The position numbers and the translations under genes were made by a program. Below, in pieces: positions 26,963 to 34,543 of a stretch of 64,000 nucleotides of DNA. How positions within the stretch are numbered: the stretch's first letter is position 1; every line of letters begins with the position of its first letter. The notes under the pieces were generated by a model. It was not told the DNA's origin, did not search any database, and was given only the letters and a program-made list of their open reading frames with translations. The stretch is from Rhodanobacter sp. LX-99 (lineage in GTDB: Bacteria; Pseudomonadota; Gammaproteobacteria; Xanthomonadales; Rhodanobacteraceae), in contig NZ_JAHFVL010000003.1 of assembly GCF_018599185.1 (NCBI RefSeq), positions 434,001-498,000 on the forward strand, in the 5' to 3' direction.

Positions 26963-28741
26963 TCAGTGTCCCGACATCAGGGATTCGGCGATCGGCCCCA
27001 GGGCCAGCGCCGGCAGGAAGGTAAGTGCGCCGACCACGATCACCACGCAGGCCAGCAGCGCGACGAACAGCGGCGTGTGCGTGGGCAGCGTGCCGGCGGA
27101 TTCGGGCACATGCCGTTTGGCGGCGAGCGAACCGGCCATCGCCAGCATCGCGATGGCGAGCGGGAAGCGCGCCAGGAACATGCACGCGCCCAGCAGCACG
27201 TTCCAGAACGGCGTGTTGGCGGAGAGGCCGCCGAACGCGCTGCCGTTGTTGTTCGACGCCGAACTGACCGCGTACAGCATCTCGCTGAAACCGTGCGCAC
27301 CGGGATTGGCCACGCCCGCCGCGCCGGCCGGCAGCGTCACCGCGATCGCCGTGCCGATCACCACCAGCGCGCACGGCAGCAGCACCGCGAGGCTGGCCAT
27401 CTTCATTTCGTGGGCCTCGATCTTCTTGCCGAGGTATTCCGGCGTGCGGCCCACCATCAGCCCGGCGATGAACACCGCCACCACGGCGAACGCGAGCATG
27501 CCGTACAGACCGGAGCCGACGCCGCCGAAAATCACCTCGCCCAGCTGCATCAGCCACATCGGCACCAGGCCGCCGAGCGGGGTCAGCGAATCGTGCATCG
27601 CGTTCACCGCACCGCACGAGGCGGCCGTGGTGATCGCCGCGAACAGGCCGGACGAGGCGATGCCGAAGCGCGTCTCCTTGCCCTCCATGTTGCCGCCGGC
27701 CTGCAGCGCCGAGGCGTGCGCATCCACCGCCAGCCCGTGCAGCGCCGGGTTGCCGGCCTGCTCCGCCGCGACCAGGCCGATCGCCAGCGGGACGAAGATC
27801 AGCAGCATCGTGGCGAGGATCGCCCGGCCCTGCCGCCGGTCGCCGACCATGCGGCCGAACATCACGCACAGGCCGCCGGGGATCAGGAAGATCGCCAGCA
27901 TCTCGATGAAGTTGGAGAACGGCGTGGGGTTCTCGTACGGATGCGCCGAGTTCGCGTTGAAGAAGCCGCCGCCGTTGGTGCCGAGCAGCTTGATCGCGAC
28001 CTGCGAGGCGGCCGGGCCCATCGGCAGCGTCTGTGTGGTGACCGCCGCCTGCGTGCCCACGTCGTGGCCGGCGGCGTCCTCCGCGATCGTGGAGTAACTG
28101 CCCGCCTGCAGCACCGGCACGTCGACATACGGCCTGAAGTTCTGCACCACGCCCTGCGAGACCAGCAGCAGGCTCATCAGCAGCGACAGCGGCAGCAGCA
28201 CGTACAGCGTGCTGCGCGTGAGGTCGACCCAGAAGTTGCCGATGCTGAGCGCGCTGCGCCGGCTGAAGCCGCGCACCACCGCCACCAGCACCGCGATGCC
28301 GGTCGCCGCGGAGAGGAAGTTCTGCACCGCCAGGCCCAGCATCTGGGTCAGGTAGCTCATCGTCGACTCGCCGGCGTAGCCCTGCCAGTTGGTGTTGCTG
28401 GCGAAGCTGATCGCGGTGTTCATCGCCGAATCCGGCGCCACCGCGGCGAAATGCTGCGGGTTCAGCGGCAGCCATGGCTGCGTCCGCTGCAGCGCATATA
28501 CGGCCAGCAGGCCGAGCACGTTGAACAGCAGCATGGCCAGCGCGTAGCGCTTCCAGCCCATTTCATCGCTGCTGCTGATGCCGCACAGACGATAGATGCC
28601 GCGCTCCACGCGGCCGCCGAAGCGGGTGATGCGGTTCGGCGCATCGGCGAAGACCAGCGCCATGTAGCTGCCGACCGGCTTCACCAGCAGCAGCAAGACG
28701 AGCAGGAACAGGCCGGTCTGGAGAAAATCATTCGTGGTCAT
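26963..28741 (-). CDS. kdpA: KdpA, K+-translocating subunit
   Basis: 592 aa with ATG at 28741 overlapping the kdpF stop (ATGA); an upstream start would run through kdpF. Selectivity-loop strings of the four channel-like repeats are visible: SFASNTNWQGYAGE, KLLGTNGGGFFNANSAHPYENP, EGKETRFGI with CGAVNAMHDSLTPLGG, and SSASNNNGSAFGGLSANTPF. About ten membrane segments. It forms the selectivity filter of the high-affinity K+ pump. Confidence 0.97.
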   Translation of the reverse strand: MTTNDFLQTGLFLLVLLLLVKPVGSYMALVFADAPNRITRFGGRVERGIYRLCGISSSDEMGWKRYALAMLLFNVLGLLAVYALQRTQPWLPLNPQHFAAVAPDSAMNTAISFASNTNWQGYAGESTMSYLTQMLGLAVQNFLSAATGIAVLVAVVRGFSRRSALSIGNFWVDLTRSTLYVLLPLSLLMSLLLVSQGVVQNFRPYVDVPVLQAGSYSTIAEDAAGHDVGTQAAVTTQTLPMGPAASQVAIKLLGTNGGGFFNANSAHPYENPTPFSNFIEMLAIFLIPGGLCVMFGRMVGDRRQGRAILATMLLIFVPLAIGLVAAEQAGNPALHGLAVDAHASALQAGGNMEGKETRFGIASSGLFAAITTAASCGAVNAMHDSLTPLGGLVPMWLMQLGEVIFGGVGSGLYGMLAFAVVAVFIAGLMVGRTPEYLGKKIEAHEMKMASLAVLLPCALVVIGTAIAVTLPAGAAGVANPGAHGFSEMLYAVSSASNNNGSAFGGLSANTPFWNVLLGACMFLARFPLAIAMLAMAGSLAAKRHVPESAGTLPTHTPLFVALLACVVIVVGALTFLPALALGPIAESLMSGH

Positions 28742-28830
28742 TCGAACCACTCCGGTTTGAGCAGGGCCACGCACAGGTAGCCGGTCAGCGCCACCGCGAT
28801 CAGCGTGGCGAGGACATAAAGGACATTCAT
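28738..28830 (-). CDS. kdpF: KdpF small subunit
   Basis: 30 aa (MNVLYVLATLIAVALTGYLC, then VALLKPEWFE). One membrane helix ending in a conserved KPE-type tail places it as KdpF, the peptide that stabilises KdpABC. Its stop overlaps the kdpA start by ATGA. Confidence 0.93.
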   Translation of the reverse strand: MNVLYVLATLIAVALTGYLCVALLKPEWFE

Positions 28831-28881
28831 GGCAGGGAACTCACGCTCGGGAAGGCGGATGAGGAAGGCGGTGGATGCGGC

Positions 28882-28974
28882 TCATTGGCGCGGGCCGAGC
28901 CGGTCGCAGAGCAGCAGGAAGCCGAGCACGGCCGCGCACAGCACGAGCAGGAACAACAGGTAGACGAAATCCAT
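28882..28974 (-). CDS. Small membrane peptide at the head of the kdp operon
   Basis: 30 aa starting MDFVYLLFLLVLCAAVLGFL and ending LLCDRLGPRQ. It has a single hydrophobic helix followed by a short polar tail with CDRL. It starts 51 nt upstream of kdpF in the same direction. Similar tiny frames upstream of kdpF are familiar in other proteobacteria, but the function is not known to me. GAGG lies 9 to 12 nt before the ATG, inside a hairpin. Confidence 0.6.
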   Translation of the reverse strand: MDFVYLLFLLVLCAAVLGFLLLCDRLGPRQ

Positions 28975-28981
28975 CGAGGCC

Positions 28982-28997
28982 GCCTCAGGGATGAGGC
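28982..28997 (-). promoter_or_regulatory. Hairpin in the kdp leader
   Basis: A perfect 6-bp stem GCCTCA / TGAGGC with a 4-nt loop ends 7 nt before the ATG of the first small kdp gene. The GAGG that would serve as ribosome-binding site is in the 3' arm, so folding could limit initiation. No confident KdpE box or -35/-10 pair was found in the 90 bases upstream. Confidence 0.35.
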
Positions 28998-29083
28998 GGG
29001 CACTGTAGGAAGCGCCGTATAAGAAAGGGGTAGCGATTCGGCCGATCCGCGTATGCAACGCGTAAATTTTCGGCGGGTGGCGA

Positions 29084-30067
29084 TCAGCCGGTGGCGCGTG
29101 CGGCTCCGTCATCCGCAACGCCCACCGACGAAGGCAGCCGATCGACCGGATAGCCAGCCGCGTCCCACGCATCCAGCCCGCCGAGCAGCGGACGTACCCG
29201 GCGGTAGCCTTGCGCGATCAGGATCTTGGCGACCCTGGCCGCGGACACCTCGTTCGGGCAGTTGCAGTAGACCACCAGCTCGCGATCGAACGGGATGTCG
29301 TGCACGCTGCGGTCGATGCCGCGGTCGTCGAGCAGCAGTGCGCCGGGGAGCACCCGCGCATCGAGCAGCCGCGACCCCTCCGCCCGCACGTCGAGTACCA
29401 CCGGCGCCGGCTCCGACCTCAGCGCCCGCTCCAGTTCCTCGACCGTGATGCGCGCCATGCGCAGCGTGCGCAGCAGGTGCCGGCGCTGCCACCAGCGCGC
29501 GACGACGTACAGCGCCAGCAGGCCCAGCAGCACCTCCAGCGCGAGCGTGCCGGCATTCGCGATGGCCGCCAGCAGGTCGTCGATCTGTGCGGCGAAGGCA
29601 TAGCCCAGCCCGACCGCCACCGCGGCCCACAGCAGCGAACCCAGCCCGTCGAAAAACATGAACCGCGACAGCGGCAGGCCCATCGCGCCCACCAGCGGCG
29701 GCGCCACCGTAGCCAGTCCGGGCACGAATTTCGCGATCAGCAGGACCTGCCCGCGCCAGCGCTGGAACTGCAGCTCGGAGCGCTGCACGCACGAATCCGG
29801 CGACAGCGAGATGCGGCACAGCAGGCGCATCACGCCCGCGCCGTAGCGCCGGCCGGCCGCGTACCACAGCGCGTCGCTGAGCAGGCAGGCAATCACGGCG
29901 ACCAGCAGCACGCCGACCGCCGGCACCTGTCCGCCCGCCGCCAGCGCACCGGCCACCACCAGCGTCGGCACCGCCGGCACCGGTGCGCCAAGCTGGGTCA
30001 CCAGCACGTTGAGGAACACCAGCAGCACGCCGTACTGCGCGATCAGCGTGATGATTTCATGAGCCAT
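29084..30067 (-). CDS. DedA-family membrane protein fused to a rhodanese domain
   Basis: 327 aa. Residues 1-200 are a DedA/SNARE-associated (VTT) domain with several membrane segments and conserved GAPVPAVPTLVVAGALA, DALWYAAGRRYG and FVPGLATVAPPLVGAMGLPLSRF. Residues about 220-320 are a rhodanese domain (PVVLDVRAEGSRLLDARVLPGALLL) with active-site loop VVYCNCPNEVSA, where the first Cys is the expected sulfurtransferase nucleophile. DedA proteins act in lipid scrambling and membrane homeostasis; why a rhodanese is attached is unknown. Oriented like the kdp operon but separated from it. Confidence 0.92.
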   Translation of the reverse strand: MAHEIITLIAQYGVLLVFLNVLVTQLGAPVPAVPTLVVAGALAAGGQVPAVGVLLVAVIACLLSDALWYAAGRRYGAGVMRLLCRISLSPDSCVQRSELQFQRWRGQVLLIAKFVPGLATVAPPLVGAMGLPLSRFMFFDGLGSLLWAAVAVGLGYAFAAQIDDLLAAIANAGTLALEVLLGLLALYVVARWWQRRHLLRTLRMARITVEELERALRSEPAPVVLDVRAEGSRLLDARVLPGALLLDDRGIDRSVHDIPFDRELVVYCNCPNEVSAARVAKILIAQGYRRVRPLLGGLDAWDAAGYPVDRLPSSVGVADDGAARATG

Positions 30068-30153
30068 CGGAGCGGTACTCGATGCACGATGCGGCAACGC
30101 CGCGCGCACCCATGATTGGGCCGCCGGGCGGCTATTGCAAACCCTTCGAGTCC

Positions 30154-31356
30154 CTAAACGGGCAGTGCCTGTATGGCCATCGCACGGCCGATCCGCCGCG
30201 AGCCGGCGATCACCAGCGGCAGCCACAGCAGGGTCAGCGCCGCGGCGCAGACGAACACGCCGTCCGGGCCGAGCCGGCCCAGCGCGATGCCGCCGAACGT
30301 GCCACCCACGAACGCGCCGATGAACTGGCTGGTCGAGTAGGCACCCATCGCCGCGCCGCGCAGATGTTCCGGGGCCAGCCGCGAAACCAGGCTGGGCAGC
30401 GCCGCCTCGAGCAGGTTGAACGCGGAGAAGAACACCGCCGCGGCCACGCTGAACGCGGCCAGGTGGCTGCCGGACAGCGCGAAGCCGAGCAGGGCCAGCC
30501 CGATCGCCACCACGCACACCGTCACGATGCGCAGGCTCTGCGCGATCTCGCGCATATGGTGCATGGTCGCGCCCATCACGAAGGCGGCCACCGTCATCAC
30601 CGGCAGGTACAGTTCCCAATGCCGGTTCACCGGCAGGTGCAGCGTGTTCGCCAGCAGCAGCGGCAGTCCGACGAAGCTGGCGGTGAGCAGGGCATGCAGG
30701 AAGAACACCGAGCCGTTCAGCACCAGCATGCGGCTGTCGCGCAGCATCGCCAGCACCGGGCCGAAACCCGCCGCGGCCGGCGCGCGCGCGCGTACCGGCG
30801 TGGGCACGATCAGCCACAGCAGCGCCAGCGAAACCAGCGCCAGGATCGAGGTGGCGGCGAACAGGCCAGGCAACCCGGCGATCGCCTCCAGCGGCGGCCC
30901 CAGGATCAGCGCCAGCAGGAACGCCAGGCCGATCGACACGCCGATGATGCCCATCGCCTTGCCGCGGTTTTCCTCGGCGGTGAGATCCGCCGCCAGCGCG
31001 ATGCCGGCGCCGGCCACCGCGCCCATGCCCTGCACGGCGCGACCGATCGCGATGCCGGTGAGGGTGTGCGACATCGCCGCGATCAGCCCGCCTGCAGCAA
31101 ACAGCAGCAGGCCCAGGGTGATCGCCGGCTTGCGCCCGATGCGGTCGGACAGCAACCCCAGCGGGATCTGCAGCAGCACCTGGCCGATGCCGTAGACGCC
31201 CAGCGCCAGCCCGATCATGAAGCCGGTGGAGCCGGGCATCGTCTTCGCGTACAGCGAGAACACCGGCATGATCAGGAACAGGCCGAACAGGCGCAGGCTG
31301 ATCACGCAGGCCAGCGTCAACGCGCTGCGCAGTTCCAGGCTCGTGAGTTTGCTCAC
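30154..31356 (-). CDS. MFS transporter, YajR-like drug/solute exporter
   Basis: About 400 aa from the GTG at 31356 (VSKLTSLELRSALTLACVIS). The frame is open 36 codons further up, but that part looks non-coding. It has twelve membrane segments; the MFS signature LLSDRIGRKP lies between TM2 and TM3 and GRAVQGMGAVAGAGIALAADL in TM4-5, as in YajR/MFS exporters. No C-terminal YAM domain as in E. coli YajR is seen. It probably exports a small molecule; the substrate is not predictable. Divergent from ispB. Confidence 0.85.
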   Translation of the reverse strand: MSKLTSLELRSALTLACVISLRLFGLFLIMPVFSLYAKTMPGSTGFMIGLALGVYGIGQVLLQIPLGLLSDRIGRKPAITLGLLLFAAGGLIAAMSHTLTGIAIGRAVQGMGAVAGAGIALAADLTAEENRGKAMGIIGVSIGLAFLLALILGPPLEAIAGLPGLFAATSILALVSLALLWLIVPTPVRARAPAAAGFGPVLAMLRDSRMLVLNGSVFFLHALLTASFVGLPLLLANTLHLPVNRHWELYLPVMTVAAFVMGATMHHMREIAQSLRIVTVCVVAIGLALLGFALSGSHLAAFSVAAAVFFSAFNLLEAALPSLVSRLAPEHLRGAAMGAYSTSQFIGAFVGGTFGGIALGRLGPDGVFVCAAALTLLWLPLVIAGSRRIGRAMAIQALPV

Positions 31357-31488
31357 CGGGGGAGGGGTGTCGATAGAGGCATGGCCGGCATTATAAGGTC
31401 GCGCCCCGTGCAGCGGTTTGTGGCGACATGTCGCGGCGCAACTTCCTGCACCCTCTATAATCACTTTCTACGCCGCTGTGATGCCTCC

Positions 31489-32490
31489 ATGAATTTGATG
31501 CCCGCCGACGCCACCCGCCCCGCCGACTTCGCCCAGGTGCGCGACCTCGCCGCCGCCGACATGCAGCGCGTCGACGCGCTGATCCGCCAGCGGCTGTCCT
31601 CCGACGTGGTGCTGATCAACCAGATCGCCGACCACATCATCGCCGGCGGCGGCAAGCGGCTGCGCCCGATGCTGCACGTGCTGGCCGCCGGTGCCGCCGG
31701 CTACCGCGGCGAACGCCACACCAAGCTCGCCGCGATCATCGAGTTCATCCACACCTCCACGTTGCTGCACGACGACGTGGTCGACGAATCCGACCTGCGC
31801 CGCGGCCGCAAGACCGCCAACGCGCTGTGGGGCAACGCCGCCAGCGTGCTGGTCGGCGACTTCCTGTACTCGCGCTCGTTCCAGCTGATGGTGGAACTGG
31901 ACGACATGCGCATCATGCGCATCCTCGCCGACACCACCAACACGATCGCCGAGGGCGAAGTGCTGCAGCTGCTCAACATCGGCAACGCCGACGTGAGCGA
32001 GGCGGCCTATCTCGCCGTGATCGAACGCAAGACCGCCGTGCTGTTCGCCGCCGCCACCGAACTGGGCGGCATCCTCGGCGGCCTGCCCGAAAAGCAGGTG
32101 AATGCACTGCGTTGCTATGGCATGGAACTCGGCTACGCGTTCCAGATCGCCGACGACCTGCTCGACTACACCAGCGACGCCGGCACGCTGGGCAAGAACA
32201 TCGGCGACGACCTCGCCGAGGGCAAGCCGACCCTGCCGCTGATCTACGCGCTGGAGAAAGCGAACCCGGAACAGGCGCAGTCGCTGCGCCACGCGATCGA
32301 GCACGGCGGCCTCGATTCGCTCGACCGCATCATCGCCTCGATCCGCGACTCCGGCGCCCTGGAACGCACCCGCGAACGCGCCCTGCGCCACGCCCATGCC
32401 GCCCGCGCCGCCCTCGCCACCCTGCCATCCTCGGCCCACCGCGACGCCCTGGCCACCCTGGCCGACTACTCGGTGCAGCGCACGTTCTGA
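31489..32490 (+). CDS. ispB: Octaprenyl diphosphate synthase
   Basis: 333 aa, a trans-isoprenyl diphosphate synthase that makes the ubiquinone side chain from farnesyl and isopentenyl diphosphates. The first Asp-rich motif is in LLHDDVVDESDLRRG and the second in FQIADDLLDYTSD. GGGKRLRP and GEVLQLLN are also conserved, and the end VQRTF matches family C-termini. Transcribed divergently from the MFS gene; the 130-base gap must hold both promoters. Confidence 0.95.
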   Translation: MNLMPADATRPADFAQVRDLAAADMQRVDALIRQRLSSDVVLINQIADHIIAGGGKRLRPMLHVLAAGAAGYRGERHTKLAAIIEFIHTSTLLHDDVVDESDLRRGRKTANALWGNAASVLVGDFLYSRSFQLMVELDDMRIMRILADTTNTIAEGEVLQLLNIGNADVSEAAYLAVIERKTAVLFAAATELGGILGGLPEKQVNALRCYGMELGYAFQIADDLLDYTSDAGTLGKNIGDDLAEGKPTLPLIYALEKANPEQAQSLRHAIEHGGLDSLDRIIASIRDSGALERTRERALRHAHAARAALATLPSSAHRDALATLADYSVQRTF

Positions 32491-32550
32491 AGACGTGGCG
32501 GCTTTCCCCCCCGATCTCACCCTCTTCCATCCACCCTGAGCCCGCCCCTC

Positions 32551-32660
32551 CGTTCGTCCTGAGCCGGCCCCCTTCCGTTCGTCCTGAGCCTGTCGAAGGA
32601 TGGGCGGAAGGAGCCCGCAGCGATGGCCAGGCACCCGGCAACGCCCTTCGACAAGCTCAG
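32551..32660. repeat. Dispersed palindromic repeat (CTTCGACAGGCTCAG type)
   Basis: The 15-mer CGTTCGTCCTGAGCC occurs twice (32551-32565, 32576-32590). CTGAGCCTGTCGAAGG (32584-32599) pairs with CCTTCGACAAGCTCAG (32645-32660) with one mismatch, forming a long stem. This repeat type is widespread between genes in many proteobacteria. A second hairpin (CCCCGGA / TCCGGGG) follows at about 32667. The rest of the 300-base gap before the next gene holds nothing else. Confidence 0.75.
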
Positions 32661-32792
32661 AGCCTGCCCCGGACTTGATCCGGGGGCGAACGTTTTTTCC
32701 GGCGCACCCCGACCGATTGGCTCGCCTGCGGAAACCCATCGTTCAGCCACCAACGCTGGCAGCCTCGCCGTCAATCGGCCAGACTTCGCCCC

Positions 32793-33413
32793 ATGTTCCG
32801 TTTGCGCTCAACCCGCTGGCTGTGGTGTCTCGCGGCGACCCTGCTGCCGCTGGCGGCGGCGCATGCCGACGGGGACGGCTGGCGCTACGACACGGTGCAC
32901 AGCCAGGTCGTCTTCAGCATCAGCCACAACGGCTACTCGCGTCCGTTCGGGCGGCTGCACATCGCGCGCGGCTGGCTGCGTTTCGACCCGGGCGACTGGA
33001 GCACGGCGGCGACCGAGCTGGACATCGACCTGGCCAGCCTGGACATGGGCGACGCCGATTGGAACAAGGCGGTGTGCAAGCCGGCCCTGCTCGACTGCGC
33101 GAACCACCGCTACGCGCACTTTCGCAGCACCGGCATCGAGCGCAAGGACGACCAGCACGGCGTGCTGCACGGGCAATTGACCTTGCGCGGCGTCACCCGT
33201 CCGCTGGACCTGGCATTCACCTTCAACCGTGCCGCCAAGACCATCTACGAGCCGCACAAGGTGGCTGGCTTCTCGGCTACCGCCAGCCTGGACCGCAACG
33301 ACTTCGGCATCACCGCCAACCCCAACTCGATCGGCGCCGGCGTCAACGTGTGGCTGGAGCTGGAGGCGACCAGCGACGAGCATGCCGTTCCATCCGCGAA
33401 GGAGCAACCATGA
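32793..33413 (+). CDS. YceI-family periplasmic lipid-binding protein (first copy)
   Basis: 206 aa with a signal peptide (WLWCLAATLLPLAAAHA) and a lipocalin-like YceI barrel: YDTVHSQVVFSISHNGYSRPFGRL, ELDIDLASLDMGD, and the diagnostic GQLTLRGVTRPLDLAFTF. YceI proteins bind polyisoprenoids such as ubiquinone precursors in the periplasm. The stop overlaps the cytochrome gene start (ATGA), so it is the first gene of a three-gene operon. Confidence 0.9.
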   Translation: MFRLRSTRWLWCLAATLLPLAAAHADGDGWRYDTVHSQVVFSISHNGYSRPFGRLHIARGWLRFDPGDWSTAATELDIDLASLDMGDADWNKAVCKPALLDCANHRYAHFRSTGIERKDDQHGVLHGQLTLRGVTRPLDLAFTFNRAAKTIYEPHKVAGFSATASLDRNDFGITANPNSIGAGVNVWLELEATSDEHAVPSAKEQP

Positions 33414-33991
33414 GTCTGCGCAGCAACGACCGCCAGTGGGGTTCGGTCGCCAAGTTCTTCCACTGGGTCATCGCGCTGGGCATCCTCGGCAATGGCCTGT
33501 TCGGCTTGCTGATGGACCTGGCGCATTCGCCGATGCAGAAGATCAACTGGCTGGCCCTGCACAAGTCGATCGGCCTGACCGTGCTGGCGCTGGTGCTGCT
33601 GCGCATCGCGTGGCGCTGGGCCGACCGCCGCCCGTCCGAGGAACCGGCACCGCGCTGGCAGCGACTCGCCGCGCAGGCGGCGCATGGCGTGCTGTACGTG
33701 CTGATCGTGCTGCTGCCGCTCAGCGGCTGGTGGTTCAATTCGGTCACCGGCAAGCCGCTGCAGTGGTTCAAGCAGTTCAACCTGCCGGCGCTGGCGGCGA
33801 AGAACGACGCGCTGCGCGATCTTGCGCACGGCGTGCACGAGTACCTGTTCTGGTTCCTGCTGCTGGTGCTGGTGGCGCATGTCGGCGGCGCGCTGAAGCA
33901 CCACGTGTTCGACAACGACAACGTGCTGCGCCGGATGCTGCCGTTCGGCCGCCTGCGCGAACGCAGCCCTTCCGAAGGAGATCAACCATGA
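33410..33991 (+). CDS. Cytochrome b561-type membrane protein
   Basis: 193 aa with four membrane helices and a di-heme b561/CybB layout. Candidate heme-ligand histidines are in FFHWVIALG, ALHKSIGL, AAHGVLYVL and HGVHEYLFWFLL. These proteins move electrons between the quinone pool and periplasmic acceptors, with superoxide oxidation to quinone shown for CybB. It sits between two yceI genes with 4-nt overlaps on both sides, consistent with a quinone-related partnership with the YceI isoprenoid binders. Confidence 0.9.
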   Translation: MSLRSNDRQWGSVAKFFHWVIALGILGNGLFGLLMDLAHSPMQKINWLALHKSIGLTVLALVLLRIAWRWADRRPSEEPAPRWQRLAAQAAHGVLYVLIVLLPLSGWWFNSVTGKPLQWFKQFNLPALAAKNDALRDLAHGVHEYLFWFLLLVLVAHVGGALKHHVFDNDNVLRRMLPFGRLRERSPSEGDQP

Positions 33992-34533
33992 AACGCCTCG
34001 CCATCCTGCTGGCGCTCGCCCTGCCCGGCATCGCCGCGGCCGCCGACTACACCGTGCAGCCGGCGGCCAGCACGCTCGGCTTCAGCAACACCTTCCAGGG
34101 CGAATCGTTCAACGGCCGGTTCGGCCAGTGGACCGCGGCGATCAGCTACGACGCGGCGAACCTCGCCAGCTCGAAGTTCGACGTGGAAGTGAACCTGGCC
34201 AGCGTGAACACCGGCGACAACGATCGCGATACCGCGCTGCCCGGGCCGGATTTCTTCGACACGGCGAAATTCCCGAAAGCCCATTTCGTCACCACCGGCT
34301 TCCGCCGGAACGGCGGCAAGGTGATCGCCGACGGCACGCTCACCCTGCGCGGCGTGACCAAACCGGTGAGCCTCGAGGTGACGTTCAAGCCGCAGGCGGG
34401 CGGCGCCACGCTGGACGTGGCCGGCACGGTGAAGCGGCTGGACTTCGGCGTGGGCACCGGCGACTACGCCGACACCTCGGTGATCGGCGGCGACGTGAAG
34501 GTCACCGCGCACCTGCAACTGGCACCGAAGTAA
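33988..34533 (+). CDS. YceI-family periplasmic protein (second copy)
   Basis: 181 aa with a signal peptide (MKRLAILLALALPGIAAA). The YceI barrel shows VQPAASTLGFSNTFQGESFNGRF, FDVEVNLASVNTGDNDRD, FDTAKFPKAHFVTTGF and GTLTLRGVTKPVSLEVTF. It differs enough from the first copy to be an old paralogue, not a recent duplication. Coupled to the cytochrome b561 gene by ATGA, with GGAG in front. Confidence 0.93.
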   Translation: MKRLAILLALALPGIAAAADYTVQPAASTLGFSNTFQGESFNGRFGQWTAAISYDAANLASSKFDVEVNLASVNTGDNDRDTALPGPDFFDTAKFPKAHFVTTGFRRNGGKVIADGTLTLRGVTKPVSLEVTFKPQAGGATLDVAGTVKRLDFGVGTGDYADTSVIGGDVKVTAHLQLAPK

Positions 34534-34543
34534 CGCCGCCGCG

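Noticed and set aside
24090..28475. A 1461-codon minus-strand frame across kdpA, kdpB and the porin.
   Set aside because: Only its last 265 codons (the porin) are coding; the rest is an out-of-frame reading of kdpA and kdpB.
20334..28780. Very long plus-strand open frames (over 1200 codons) opposite the kdp genes.
   Set aside because: They are antisense to strongly recognised kdp genes, are rich in Arg, Gln, His and Ala, and show no domains; this is the usual effect of high GC codon bias.
28990..29083. A KdpE-binding box upstream of the kdp operon.
   Set aside because: A TTTACGCG stretch is present but does not match the E. coli arrangement well enough to call.
32667..32699. CCCCGGA/TCCGGGG hairpin with nearby TTTTTT as an ispB terminator.
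   Set aside because: The T-run is separated from the stem by several bases and the hairpin belongs to a dispersed repeat; not called.
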